From: Oxalobacteraceae bacterium
GTDB lineage: Bacteria > Pseudomonadota > Gammaproteobacteria > Burkholderiales > Burkholderiaceae_D
NCBI GenBank assembly: GCA_030698225.1
Contig: JAUYNR010000107.1
Location: forward strand, 1-64,000
DNA length: 64,000 nt
Direction: 5' to 3'
The notes beneath the pieces are model-generated. The model made no database searches. It saw nothing but the letters and a program-made list of their open reading frames with translations, and was not told the DNA's origin. Position 1 is the stretch's first letter. The number at the start of each line of letters is the position of its first letter. Positions 7,601-16,328 of the stretch are shown here, one piece after another. The translations under genes were made by a program, and so were the position numbers.

Positions 7601-7684
7601 AAATACAACATCTCCTATGTCTTGCACCTTGCGTCGCCGGACGCTGTGACGCAGCAAGGTCGTATGAAAAGCTCCTTGCGAACC

Positions 7685-8188
7685 TTAGCGCTTCCAGTGC
7701 ACCCGCAACAGATACTCCGCCTTGTTGTAATGAAAATCCAGATCGCCTTTGTATGCATGATGCAAAGCCTCACCGATACCGCGTGCCAAATGTATGTCGG
7801 TGGTTGTGATCAGCAGATTGCCAGGGCTCTCTTCGATTGACATGATCCTCTGCAACGGATGCTCGGATTTTTCACGGGCTTCCACATTCCGGATCAGGTT
7901 GCGTACCTCGTCGGAATGCTCCTGCGCATATTGGCCGTCAATGGATACATAGCCTGCGGGTAATTTTTCATGAATTCTTTTGCAGGCTGGGCATTGTGTT
8001 TTGTGTGCATCGGCGGTTGGGACCGTCCACTGCCAGCGTCCCTCATGGTAGGCAGCGCCACAATCGCTGCATACCGATGGCTCAGGCAGTTTTTCTTGCT
8101 GCTGATATGGATCGTCGGTCGTATCGTATGTGGTCTCGAAATGCCTGCCATGCTGAAAACCTGCGGGCGATAGTCCTTCTTTTTTCAT
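7685..8188 (-). CDS. BCAM0308 family protein (conserved, probable zinc binder)
   Basis: 167 residues from the ATG at 8188, supported by CAAGGAGAAAATTC just before it. Two CxxC pairs (CSDC about residue 41 and CPAC about residue 66) could bind zinc. The rest ([49 protein letters not shown]) matches uncharacterised proteins named after Burkholderia BCAM0308. It converges on the dead mtnP copy. Function unknown; RNA- or ribosome-related roles have no support here. Confidence 0.75.
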   Translation of the reverse strand: MKKEGLSPAGFQHGRHFETTYDTTDDPYQQQEKLPEPSVCSDCGAAYHEGRWQWTVPTADAHKTQCPACKRIHEKLPAGYVSIDGQYAQEHSDEVRNLIRNVEAREKSEHPLQRIMSIEESPGNLLITTTDIHLARGIGEALHHAYKGDLDFHYNKAEYLLRVHWKR

Positions 8189-8224
8189 GAATTTTCTCCT
8201 TGCGGAAAACACCAAAAAAATCAA

Positions 8225-8490
8225 ATGATTGCAATTGCGTAATGTGATAGTTGCGAGACTTCTCCATACCCAAAACCAGAAAAATATCCAGCATCATGAT
8301 GAACAATATCGCGCAGCGCACAGAATGGCAGATTGACGTGCATCAAAACCACAGTGGTTTGAGGCATATCAAATTCATGGATGGCTTGCTTCAGGTACGA
8401 TTTTCAAGGAGGTTCAGGAAGGGCAGAACTCGCTAGCATGAAGTACCCTCATGGTATTCACCGGTGTCGCTCAGAACATAAAAGGTCACC
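8225..8490. other. Intergenic region, no supported gene
   Basis: 266 bp between the divergent BCAM0308-family gene and the APH-like gene, so it should hold both promoters. A 61-codon plus-strand frame (8251-8436) has no recognisable similarity and is not called. Confidence 0.4.
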
Positions 8491-9537
8491 ATGATGTTGC
8501 ATTCTCCTGACGAAATAATTCTTGAATCGAAGGTTGCATTCCTTCGGCAGCCGACAAGTTTTCCTGAATCGACCTATCACGTGGAAGCAATAGAGACCCA
8601 TATGTCATGGGTTTTCCTGACGGATAGCCACGCGTACAAACTGAAAAAACCGGTGCATTACGATGCCCTCGATTTCCGTACGATTGCGGCGCGACGCCAT
8701 TATTGCGAGGAAGAGGTCCGCTTGAACCGGCGCCTTGCCGGGTCGGTATATCTGGGCGTAGTGTCAATCACCGTCGACCAGATTGGAAATCTTCAGTTGG
8801 GCGGATGCGGCGCGACAATCGATTTCCTGGTCAAAATGCGCCGGCTCCCTGCCCGGAACATGCTTGACTATGCGATCAAGGATGGCACGGTGCAGACCGG
8901 GGACATCGGAAAAATCGCGGCGCTGCTCAGCAATTTTTACCATGGCTTGCCCCCTATTCCGATAGATCCTGCCGCTTATCGCAATCGATTTCTGGTTGCT
9001 ATCCACCGGAACTTGCGGGAGTTGAGCACTATTTCGTATCAGCTACCCGTTGCACAGGTGGAACTGGTCTGCACCGCACAACATGCCGCGCTGCAGCGGA
9101 TGTCAGGATGGTTCGATGAACGCGTGCGGGCGGGAAGGATTATCGAGGGTCATGGCGATCTGCGACCTGAACATATCTGTCTTCGGCCGGATCTGGTGAT
9201 CATCGACTGCCTCGAATTTTCACCTGAAATGCGACAAGTCGACGCCGTCGATGAGCTTGGTTTCCTTGCCCTCGAATGTGAACGGCTTGGCGCAAGCGAG
9301 CTTGGGGTCATGCTCCTCGATGATTACGAAAAGATATCAGGCGATAGGCCGGACCCTGGACTGATACATTTTTACCAGAGCTACCGCGCTTGCATACGCG
9401 CCACCATTGCGATACGGCATCTCGATGAGGAGAAGTTTCGTCATTCGGCTGAGTGGCCGCGCCGCGCCATGGAATACCTGCGGCTGGCCGAGCGGCACAT
9501 ACAGGAATGCGCCAAGAGCGTGCATTCAATAGGATAA
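8491..9537 (+). CDS. APH/ChoK-type phosphotransferase family protein
   Basis: 348 residues. Kinase-like fold of the aminoglycoside phosphotransferase family: the Brenner-type catalytic loop HGDLRPEHICL starts at about residue 221 and the metal-binding strand VIIDCLEF follows near 235-242. The N-terminal part (WVFLTDSHAYKLKKPV) gives the nucleotide-binding lysine. The protein corresponds to the N-terminal half of the two-domain COG2187 proteins; the usual C-terminal P-loop kinase half is absent. Start ATG ATG at 8491/8494 both possible. Substrate is unknown; antibiotic resistance should not be assumed. Confidence 0.75.
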   Translation: MMLHSPDEIILESKVAFLRQPTSFPESTYHVEAIETHMSWVFLTDSHAYKLKKPVHYDALDFRTIAARRHYCEEEVRLNRRLAGSVYLGVVSITVDQIGNLQLGGCGATIDFLVKMRRLPARNMLDYAIKDGTVQTGDIGKIAALLSNFYHGLPPIPIDPAAYRNRFLVAIHRNLRELSTISYQLPVAQVELVCTAQHAALQRMSGWFDERVRAGRIIEGHGDLRPEHICLRPDLVIIDCLEFSPEMRQVDAVDELGFLALECERLGASELGVMLLDDYEKISGDRPDPGLIHFYQSYRACIRATIAIRHLDEEKFRHSAEWPRRAMEYLRLAERHIQECAKSVHSIG

Positions 9538-9582
9538 CGGGATGAGGCCGGGATGCCGGCCCTGGCCCTGCTCCGGGCCGTA

Positions 9583-10566
9583 TCAGGATTCCAGCAAATT
9601 GGTGATCGAGCCGCCATTGTGCATTCTGCGGATCGCTTCGGCAAACAGCGCTGCGCTGGACAGAACGGACAGCTTTGCCTTGACCGGCCCATCGTCGAGC
9701 CGGAATGACGGCACGGTATCGGTGACGGCGATCGATTCCAGATGTTCTTCCGCCAGCACGGCATGGGCGTTCCCCAGGAACAGTCCATGCGACGCCAGCG
9801 CAACTACCCGGGTCGCTCCGAGCGCATGGCATCCTGCTGCAGTGCGGGCAATCGTGGTCCCGGTGCTGATCAGGTCGTCGACGATGATCGCGCATTTATC
9901 CCTTACCTCGCCAACGATCATTTCACCGCTGACGATGCCCTGGCTGCGATGTTTTTCCGCGAATGCGGCGCCGACCGGCTTGCCCATCGCGTTGGACAGC
10001 GATTGCCTGAAGTGCTCGGCCCGCTTGATCGCCCCGGAGTCCGGTGCAACCACCACCACTTCGTGGTCCTGCAGCAGTGGTGCAAAATGTTTGACAAACA
10101 GCATGTTGGCGTCGAGATGCTCGGTTCTGCAGCGGAATGCATTTTGAAATGCCGCCAGGTTATGGACATCCAGCGTCACCATGCAATCGGTGCCCACCGC
10201 TTCGAACAGTGCTGCCACATAACGGGTCGTCACCGGATCGCGCGGCTGCGTCTTGCGGTCCTTGCGCGCGTAACCGAGGTAGGGAACGACGGCGGTAACC
10301 TGTGCTGCGGCCGCATCTTTTAACCCACCAATGAAGAACAGCAGCCGGCATAGTTTGTCGGCGACGCTATGCTGGTGGTCCGCGTGCAGCGACTCGATGA
10401 CAAACACATCCTTGCCGCGCACGCTGATCAGGGGCCGCGTCTTGTGCTCATTATCTTCAAACTCCCTTTCTTCATGCGGGCTCAGGCCAATGCCGAGATG
10501 CCGGCTCACCTGCTCGCCAAATTCGCGGCTGCTTTCGAGCGCAAACAGCATCAGTTGCTTATCCAT
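9583..10566 (-). CDS. prs: Ribose-phosphate pyrophosphokinase (divergent paralogue)
   Basis: 327 residues from the ATG at 10566 ([29 protein letters not shown] before it). PRPP synthase transfers pyrophosphate from ATP to ribose 5-phosphate. Visible: the flexible loop [29 protein letters not shown] and the PRPP-binding loop [10 protein letters not shown]. These motifs differ from housekeeping Prs (YAR.DRR.RSARVPI, VDDM.DTAGT), and the protein is about 12 residues longer, so this is probably a second, specialised copy. It is 2 bp downstream of the DUF4389 gene (TGA then CC then ATG). Confidence 0.85.
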   Translation of the reverse strand: MDKQLMLFALESSREFGEQVSRHLGIGLSPHEEREFEDNEHKTRPLISVRGKDVFVIESLHADHQHSVADKLCRLLFFIGGLKDAAAAQVTAVVPYLGYARKDRKTQPRDPVTTRYVAALFEAVGTDCMVTLDVHNLAAFQNAFRCRTEHLDANMLFVKHFAPLLQDHEVVVVAPDSGAIKRAEHFRQSLSNAMGKPVGAAFAEKHRSQGIVSGEMIVGEVRDKCAIIVDDLISTGTTIARTAAGCHALGATRVVALASHGLFLGNAHAVLAEEHLESIAVTDTVPSFRLDDGPVKAKLSVLSSAALFAEAIRRMHNGGSITNLLES

Positions 10567-10568
10567 GG

Positions 10569-10847
10569 TCAATTTCCTGGCGGCCAATCGTTGAAAGGGA
10601 AAGGCATATCTTCGGTGGCAAAGGTAAGGAAGCCGGCAATTTGCTGGATGTACCGTCCCAGGCTGCGGCCAAATGCAAGCAAGCGCGGATTGGGCGCCCC
10701 GTTCGTTAATGCAAATATAAATTGCAAAACGGCAACTATGAATAGCAGCGTCCCGGACAACTGGTACACCAAGGCCATCAGCAACATGAACAAGCCCCGC
10801 ACCCAGATGCTGCGCCTGGGCGTCGTAATGATGGGATTCTGACTCAT
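10569..10847 (-). CDS. DUF4389-like small membrane protein
   Basis: 92 residues from the ATG at 10847 (CAAAGGACACCTC upstream). A long hydrophobic stretch around residues 17-48 ([18 protein letters not shown] onward) gives one or two membrane helices, and [19 protein letters not shown] with the ending PFPFNDWP fits the DUF4389 pattern. The TGA is followed after two bases by the prs start, so the two are coupled. Function unknown. Confidence 0.75.
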   Translation of the reverse strand: MSQNPIITTPRRSIWVRGLFMLLMALVYQLSGTLLFIVAVLQFIFALTNGAPNPRLLAFGRSLGRYIQQIAGFLTFATEDMPFPFNDWPPGN

Positions 10848-10888
10848 GAGGTGTCCTTTGGAACGGTGCATCGAGCCGGATTCAATTG

Positions 10889-11476
10889 TCAATCGCCCTG
10901 CCCGCCCAGTTTTTCCAGCTTGGCCAGCCATTTTCTTGCTGTCTCCGGATTCAGATTGCCGGCCATGCCGATCAAGGTTGCGGTGACGGGCGCAATCCCC
11001 ACGAAGCCGAGAATGTTGCGCTCGAGCGACTTGATGCTGTGAGCCCGATAAAACCAGCGATATATCAACGCCGGCATGCCCATGGTGACGACCACGCGTG
11101 CCGAGCGGCCGGCAAGTTCCTTTTTGAGCAGCGGGTTGCTGCCTTCGCGCGCGAATGCAAAGCCGGGTCGCGCCACCTGCTCCAGAAAACCCTTGAGCAG
11201 CGCGGGCATGTCCCCAAGCCATAGCGGGAAGAACAAGACGATGTGCTGTGCCCATTTGATTGCCTGTTGCGCTTCATCCAGAGCGGGCGGCAGCAATCCA
11301 TGCTCCCATTCGTGCTGGCTGCGCAACAGCGGAAAATCAAGCGTCGCCACGTTGATGCGCCGGACTTCGTGGCTGGCCCTCGTTGCACCCTGGGCGTAGG
11401 CATCCTCCAGCGCATGGCCCAGGTGGCTTTGACTGGCATCCGGGTGGCCCTGAATTAATAAAATATGCTTGATCAT
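10889..11476 (-). CDS. NAD(P)H-dependent flavodoxin-fold oxidoreductase (quinone reductase type)
   Basis: 195 residues of the flavodoxin_2 family (YwrO/KefF/MdaB-like). The N-terminal ILLIQGHPDASQSHLGHAL is the FMN phosphate-binding region; FFPLWLGDMPALLKGFLEQV is the family's flavin/dimer motif. Probably a soluble FMN-dependent two-electron quinone reductase. First gene of a minus-strand group with the DUF4389 and prs genes (41 bp gap). Confidence 0.85.
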   Translation of the reverse strand: MIKHILLIQGHPDASQSHLGHALEDAYAQGATRASHEVRRINVATLDFPLLRSQHEWEHGLLPPALDEAQQAIKWAQHIVLFFPLWLGDMPALLKGFLEQVARPGFAFAREGSNPLLKKELAGRSARVVVTMGMPALIYRWFYRAHSIKSLERNILGFVGIAPVTATLIGMAGNLNPETARKWLAKLEKLGGQGD

Positions 11477-11834
11477 GGTTCATTTAGCTGAATTTGAATA
11501 TTCAACTTAAAAAGCATATTCAAAGACCGGGAATTAGCTTTGATGCATCGCAATGAACCGATCACATGCGAGCGTTCTATCGCGTGCTGCCGCCAATAAC
11601 AAAGCCAATCCGGTGCATTTTTATCGCACCAGAAATTTGGCCGGAACACTGAACGATCCGGTTGATTTCGACTATTCTGAAATGGTCTGGAACATGCGAT
11701 TCACGGTGAGTGCGATGAAGGTAAAAGGCTGCGAACTGGTCAATTTTGACAGAGCGAATCAAGCTATCGGCGTCGGATACATCATGCTAAGTGGTTCACT
11801 GTTTTTCATTGTGCAATGATCGGGCAGACGTCGA
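11477..11834. other. AT-rich intergenic region with one doubtful small frame
   Basis: 358 bp. A plus-strand frame at 11553-11819 could code 88 residues (MNRSHASVLSRAA...), but I see no family match and no convincing ribosome site. The region and the following methyltransferase gene are clearly more AT-rich than their neighbours, which suggests an acquired segment. Confidence 0.35.
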
Positions 11835-12653
11835 ATGAAGCCAATTTCAAGTATTGCTTTTTATTGTTGCGGCGTACGGATGCAGGATTCGGCAGGGAAA
11901 AATTCCATATGCCGCGATGTGTATGCAAAATTGTTCATGGATGAATATGGGCGATGCATTTACGATAAATTCAAAGAGCAAACAATTTGCAGCGCCAGCA
12001 TCATCGTCAGGCATCGCATAATTGATGACGTTTTACGTCGTATGCTGCGTTCCTGTCCCGATCTGTGCATCGTAACGATAGGCGCCGGCTTTGACAGCCG
12101 GCCCTATCGATTGGCAGGAGGCAACTGGTTCGAACTGGATGAACCGCAAGTGATCGCATATAAGAATCAACGATTGCCGATTTCTGAATGCGCAAATCCG
12201 CTGTGCCGTCTTCCGATAGATTTTTGCAAGGATTCGCTGAAGGAAAAACTCTCGCCTATCGCTGATTCTTATGCGGGGGAAATAGTATTCATCCTGGAAG
12301 GAATCTTTATTTATCTGGATAAAAACGAAATCGGGAAACTGCTTGAAACACTCGACAATCTATTTCCAAAGCATCGACTCATATGCGATCTGGTGAGTCG
12401 CCAGATGGTGGAAAGTTACGGGCAGAGACTGCAGGAGATCATTATCGAAATTGGGGCCTCTTTCAAGGCAGTCGACAATCCTGAATCGATATTCCTGAGC
12501 AGCGGCTATCGAGTCAAGAAGACGATATCTGTCCTGGAGGCATCTGCAGATCTCGGAATAAACAGAATTCCGAAATTTATTTTGAAGTGTTTTTGTAACA
12601 GGGAAATTCAAGGCAACTCGGTCTATGTGCTGAAAAAGGCACGACCCTTATGA
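11835..12653 (+). CDS. SAM-dependent methyltransferase, leucine carboxyl methyltransferase (LCM/PPM1) family
   Basis: 272 residues. LCM-family signs: CIVTIGAGFDSRPYRL (SAM-binding motif I), NWFELDEPQVIAYK (acidic ribose-binding strand) and GEIVFILEGIFIYLDKNEIG (motif with the family's EG). Bacterial members methylate carboxyl groups of small molecules or unknown acceptors. The gene is AT-rich and isolated between AT-rich DNA and repeats, pointing to horizontal gain. Two in-frame starts (11835 and the ATG at 11879 region MQDSAGKN) are possible. Confidence 0.8.
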   Translation: MKPISSIAFYCCGVRMQDSAGKNSICRDVYAKLFMDEYGRCIYDKFKEQTICSASIIVRHRIIDDVLRRMLRSCPDLCIVTIGAGFDSRPYRLAGGNWFELDEPQVIAYKNQRLPISECANPLCRLPIDFCKDSLKEKLSPIADSYAGEIVFILEGIFIYLDKNEIGKLLETLDNLFPKHRLICDLVSRQMVESYGQRLQEIIIEIGASFKAVDNPESIFLSSGYRVKKTISVLEASADLGINRIPKFILKCFCNREIQGNSVYVLKKARPL

Positions 12654-12696
12654 CGATCTGAGGTTACGCACCTCCCAAACAAAACGAGTCGGATTC

Positions 12697-12763
12697 GACT
12701 TGGTGCTGAGCGTGCGAAGCCCGACATGCTGTCCGCAATGTTGGGCTGATACAGCGCCCAATC
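12697..12763. repeat. Degraded 'GCCCAACA' inverted repeat, copy 2
   Basis: TTGGTGCTGAGCGTGCGAAG followed by CCCGACATGCTGTCCGCAAT and GTTGGGCTGATACAGCGCCC parallels the element at 3972-4050 with several changes. It lies just after the methyltransferase stop and may act as its terminator. Confidence 0.65.
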
Positions 12764-12775
12764 CGTGAATTTTAG

Positions 12776-12843
12776 AAATATGCAGGGGTATGTGAAAAAA
12801 CATGCCATTTTCCGCATATATATAACATGTATTTAAAAATACA
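12776..12843 (-). repeat. AT-rich dispersed repeat, copy B
   Basis: Reverse orientation. GGGGTATGTGAAAAAACATG then CCATTTTCCGCATATATATA is nearly identical to the reverse complement of copy C at 14763-14850. Confidence 0.75.
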
Positions 12844-12857
12844 TGCCGCAGTTCGTG

Positions 12858-12890
12858 AGTTGGTGCCGAGCTTGCGAAGCCCAACAATCT
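12858..12890. repeat. Half copy of the 'GCCCAACA' repeat, copy 3
   Basis: AGTTGGTGCCGAGCTTGCGA followed by AGCCCAACAATCT matches the left half of the 3972-4050 element. Confidence 0.55.
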
Positions 12891-12914
12891 GCTGCTCCCG
12901 AACTTCGCACCATG

Positions 12915-13577
12915 CTACCGGGCCGAGTGTGGCCCCTCCAGGTGTCTGCTGAACCATGCGGCAGCTTGCTGCGCCACCCGCTCCAGCGTTCCCGGTTCCT
13001 CGAACAGGTGGGTCGCGCCGGGGATGATCGATAGTTCTTTGATGCAATTCATGCAGGCGTAAGCCGCGCGGTTGAGCTCGATTACCACGTCGTCGAGGCC
13101 GCCCACCAGCAGCAGGGTGGGCGATTTAACCTTCTCCAGGTCCTCTTGCCCTGCCAGATCCGGGCGTCCGCCACGGGACACGATGGCGCCGATTTCCAGG
13201 CCAGGCTGCGCGGCGGCCTGCAACGCGGCTGCTGCGCCGGTGCTGGCGCCAAAGTAGCCGATAGGCAAATTTTTGGCGGCGTTTTCAGCTTGCACCCAGT
13301 GCGTGGCGGCAAGCAGACGGCCGGTCAGCAGCGCAATGTCGAAGCGAGCCCGGGCGTCCATATCTTCCTGCGGAGTGAGCAAGTCCATCAACAGCGTTCC
13401 GATGCCGCACTGCTGCAGAACCTCGGCGACATAATTGTTGCGCGGGCTATGGCGACTGCTGCCGCTGCCGTGTGCAAACAGCACGACACCCTGCGCACGA
13501 TCCGGCAATGCCAGCATGCCTTCGATGTGGACGGAATCAGCTGGAATACGGACCAGGCGTGCGACTGTGGCTGACAT
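12915..13577 (-). CDS. Dienelactone hydrolase family alpha/beta hydrolase
   Basis: 220 residues. Early strand GVVLFAHGSGSSRHSPRNN gives the oxyanion region, GYFGASTGAAAAL the nucleophile elbow (Ser in G-x-S-x-G), GGLDDVV the acid and GATHLFEE the catalytic His. Proteins of this type are often annotated as phosphoribosyltransferase-linked or dienelactone hydrolases of unknown substrate. It ends the minus-strand run after amrS, with only 12 bp between them, so it may be part of the AmmeMemoRadiSam transcript. Confidence 0.8.
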   Translation of the reverse strand: MSATVARLVRIPADSVHIEGMLALPDRAQGVVLFAHGSGSSRHSPRNNYVAEVLQQCGIGTLLMDLLTPQEDMDARARFDIALLTGRLLAATHWVQAENAAKNLPIGYFGASTGAAAALQAAAQPGLEIGAIVSRGGRPDLAGQEDLEKVKSPTLLLVGGLDDVVIELNRAAYACMNCIKELSIIPGATHLFEEPGTLERVAQQAAAWFSRHLEGPHSAR

Positions 13578-13589
13578 GATGAATCCCTT

Positions 13590-14675
13590 TCAGACGGATC
13601 TGTTGATCGCAACCGGTATCCGTGTTCTGCCGAAATGCCCCGCCCGCTCTGCGAAGCGTCCTGCCACCGCGGCCCCGCAGTCCGGGCAGCGGCCATCTGC
13701 GCTCAACCGATACTGTTCGATCCGATACCAGTCGCGCACGATTAGCGCTGCCTGGCAATCCGGGCAGAAGGTGGTGTCGCCCTCCTGGTTGTGGACGTTG
13801 CCGGTGTACACATAGTGCAAGCCTTGCTGCAAGGCGATTTCCCGCGCGCGCACCAGCGTGGCCGGCGGCGTGGCAGGGATATCCGCCATCTTGTAATCCG
13901 GATGGAAGGCCGAAAAGTGCAGCGGCACATCGGCACCCAACTCGCGCCTGATCCACTTGCTCATGGCGTCGAGTTCCTGATCGGAGTCGTTCTTGCCGGG
14001 GATCAGAAGCGTGGTGATCTCGAACCAGACATCGGTTTCGTGCTTCAGGTAGCGCAAGGTATCGAGTACCGGCTGCAAATGCGCACTGGTGATCCTGGCG
14101 TAGAAATCGTCGCTGAACGCCTTCAGGTCGACGTTGGCTGCATCCATTTTTGCGTAGAAATCGCGCCTGGCCCGGTCGTGCATGTAGCCTGCCGTCACCG
14201 CCACCGTCTTGATGCCGTATGCACGGCAGGCATCGGCCACATCCATTGCATATTCGGCAAAGATGACCGGATCGTTGTAAGTGAATGCCACGCTCTGGCA
14301 GCCGGAGTCCCGGGCCGCGACGGCAATCGCTTCCGGCGTGGCCTGGTCCATCAGGCTGTCCATATCCCTGGATTTGCTGATATCCCAGTTCTGGCAGAAT
14401 TTGCATGCCAGATTGCAGCCGGCGGTGCCGAACGACAGCACGCTGCTGCCCGGATAAAAGTGGTTCAGCGGTTTTTTCTCGATCGGGTCGATGCAGAAGC
14501 CGGAAGATCGTCCGTAGGTAGTGAGGATCATCTGTCCACCCTCGCGCATGCGCACAAAGCAGGCGCCGCGCTGCCCTTCATGCAGCTTGCAATCGCGCGG
14601 ACACAGGTCGCACTGGATGCGTTCATCTTCCAAAAAGTGCCAGTAGCGTGCTGGGTAACTGGAATTTTCCATCAT
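13590..14675 (-). CDS. amrS: AmmeMemoRadiSam system radical SAM enzyme AmrS
   Basis: 361 residues. The radical SAM cluster motif CNLACKFC lies near residues 87-94; other cysteines (CDLCPRDC near 22-29, FCPDC and CPDC toward the end) suggest extra metal sites. It belongs to the pyruvate formate-lyase activase-like family that co-occurs with AMMECR1-domain (AmrA) and Memo-like (AmrB) proteins; the biochemical role of the trio is not established. amrA and amrB lie upstream on the same strand but a 146-bp gap with an AT-rich repeat separates amrA from amrS. A second Met (14672) is an equal start. Confidence 0.9.
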   Translation of the reverse strand: MMENSSYPARYWHFLEDERIQCDLCPRDCKLHEGQRGACFVRMREGGQMILTTYGRSSGFCIDPIEKKPLNHFYPGSSVLSFGTAGCNLACKFCQNWDISKSRDMDSLMDQATPEAIAVAARDSGCQSVAFTYNDPVIFAEYAMDVADACRAYGIKTVAVTAGYMHDRARRDFYAKMDAANVDLKAFSDDFYARITSAHLQPVLDTLRYLKHETDVWFEITTLLIPGKNDSDQELDAMSKWIRRELGADVPLHFSAFHPDYKMADIPATPPATLVRAREIALQQGLHYVYTGNVHNQEGDTTFCPDCQAALIVRDWYRIEQYRLSADGRCPDCGAAVAGRFAERAGHFGRTRIPVAINRSV

Positions 14676-14762
14676 TTATCCCTCTAGTCCATTGCCTTCC
14701 GTTTCAATGCTTGAGCGGAGAGTTGCATCACGCTCAAGCAATTCACATAATTTCATGTAAAA

Positions 14763-14850
14763 AATATACTGATTAATGTATTTTCATATCAGCACTATAT
14801 ATATGCGGAAAATGGCATGTTTTAACACATACCCCCATTGTTTTCTCTAA
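14763..14850 (+). repeat. AT-rich dispersed repeat, copy C (overlaps amrA 3' end)
   Basis: Holds TATATATGCGGAAAATGGCA and ACACATACCCCCATTGTTTT. The right part of the element encodes the last eight or so residues (..RENNGGMC) and the TAA of amrA on the minus strand. Matches copy B strongly in reverse. Confidence 0.75.
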
Positions 14851-15391
14851 ATTTCCGGACCGTGTAGCGACTGATCCTGATCTCTTCGGCCCAGAAATCC
14901 GGCGGCAGGCCAGCCTTCTGTTTCAGTTCCGCGATGAATGCAGCGGCGCACGGCAATTGCTCCCATACCTGCGGCAAGAACGTGCTGCGGTAGCGGCCGA
15001 ATTCAAACATTACACCGTCTATCCCCGGCTGCAATTGCGCCAGCGCATCCGCTTCGCAAGAAAAATACAGCGCCTGCAACGGCGATAGTAAGGACACTTC
15101 AATTTCGATATGGTTCAGCTCGCTTGCCGTTAGCGGCGCAAAGCGCGGATCGCGCAAAGCTGCGGCCTGGGCGTTGGCTTTGATGTCTGCCAGCAGGGTG
15201 CGATGCGCGTGTAGCGTGCCGATGCATCCCCGCAGTTGCCGGTCTTGCGTCAGCGTGACGAAGCATGCGCGCTGCTGTTGCAGCCAGGTGGCGTCTTCGT
15301 CGGCACTAAAGGCATTTCCCAAAGCCGTGGCAATCGCGCCGCGGGCAATCGGCAGCAGTATATTTCCGGGATTTTTGGCGCTTTCAGGCAT
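14822..15391 (-). CDS. amrA: AmmeMemoRadiSam system protein A (AMMECR1 domain)
   Basis: 189 residues. AMMECR1 fold: ACFVTLTQDRQLRGCIGTLH (the conserved LRGCIG), DPRFAPLTASELNHIEIEVS, and GIDGVMFEFGRYRSTFLPQVW. Function unknown across life, although always linked to a Memo-like partner and AmrS in bacteria and archaea. It overlaps amrB by 8 bp. Its C-terminal residues and stop codon come from the dispersed repeat at 14763-14850, so the native end may have been replaced. Confidence 0.9.
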   Translation of the reverse strand: MPESAKNPGNILLPIARGAIATALGNAFSADEDATWLQQQRACFVTLTQDRQLRGCIGTLHAHRTLLADIKANAQAAALRDPRFAPLTASELNHIEIEVSLLSPLQALYFSCEADALAQLQPGIDGVMFEFGRYRSTFLPQVWEQLPCAAAFIAELKQKAGLPPDFWAEEIRISRYTVRKFRENNGGMC

Positions 15392-16190
15392 CGGCTACTT
15401 CCTCCGTGAAAACAAACGAAGCGTAGCCGACCACCCGCTCCCTGTCGCCGGCGGTGTCGCCGGAGTTGCAGAGTTCGAGCAGTTCGGGCCGCAGATGGTG
15501 GCGCTGCGCGGCCAGCAGCAAGCCGTTGACGGGCGTGCCGCCGCAGGCTTGTTCGTGCGTGAGGGTACTGTCGAGCTGCAAAATGCTGTGCACGGTTTCA
15601 CGGTCGACGGCCTGTGCGGTGCGGTAGGGCAGGAAGTGGGACAAATCGGAACTGATCACGATCACCGTCTCCGGTCCGCCCCACAGCGCCTCCAGCACTT
15701 GTGCCACTTCGGCTGGCGTCGCATCGCCAACCGCCAGCGGCACCAGCGTGAAATCATCCAGAACCGATTGCAGGAACGGCAATTGCACTTCCAGCGAATG
15801 TTCCATCGCATGCGCAGCCGGGCTGACGACGACCTGGCGCATGTCGGCAATCGATGTAATTGCTGCGGCATCGAGCGCAATTTTCCCCAGCGGCGTGGCA
15901 AAGGCATCGGCGCCGGACAGTGCCAGCCCGCGCACCGGCACCCGGTGTACCGGCCCCAGCAACACCACGCGCCTGATCGCCGTGCGTCCGGCTGCCAGCC
16001 GCGCATAGGCGGCGGCTGCGGTCGGACCGGAGTAGCGATACCCGGCATGCGGCACGACAATTGCCTTCGGGAAAATGGCGTGGCCTCCCGGCTTTGCCGC
16101 CTTCAGCATGGCTTCCAGATTGCTTGCCAATTGCTGTCTTTGTGCCGGGTAGAAAGTGCCGGCGACAGCCGGCTGACGAATCGTATGCAC
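15384..16190 (-). CDS. amrB: AmmeMemoRadiSam system protein B (Memo-like)
   Basis: 268 residues. Memo family: VAGTFYPAQRQQLA, AIVVPHAGYRYSGPTAAAAY with a conserved His, VVLLGPVHR, AHAMEHSLEVQLPFLQ and VIVISSDLSHFLPY supply the His/Cys-type metal pocket seen in Memo and related LigB dioxygenases. First gene of the amrB-amrA pair; the AACAATCTCCTG leader shows GGAGATTGTTGT before the ATG. Role in the system unproven. Confidence 0.9.
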   Translation of the reverse strand: MHTIRQPAVAGTFYPAQRQQLASNLEAMLKAAKPGGHAIFPKAIVVPHAGYRYSGPTAAAAYARLAAGRTAIRRVVLLGPVHRVPVRGLALSGADAFATPLGKIALDAAAITSIADMRQVVVSPAAHAMEHSLEVQLPFLQSVLDDFTLVPLAVGDATPAEVAQVLEALWGGPETVIVISSDLSHFLPYRTAQAVDRETVHSILQLDSTLTHEQACGGTPVNGLLLAAQRHHLRPELLELCNSGDTAGDRERVVGYASFVFTEEVADA

Positions 16191-16328
16191 AACAATCTCC
16201 TGTCAGTACAGAGTTGTAGCGTTGGACAGATACAGCACCAAAAATGCGGGTGATGCATGCAATATCAAGTCCGGCAAGCTGTTAAAAAAACAGTTGCACG
16301 ATCCGGCGTGGACGCATCCGGGGTAGTT

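Noticed and set aside
15174-16253. 359-codon plus-strand frame
   Set aside because: Antisense of amrB and part of amrA, which have clear family motifs.
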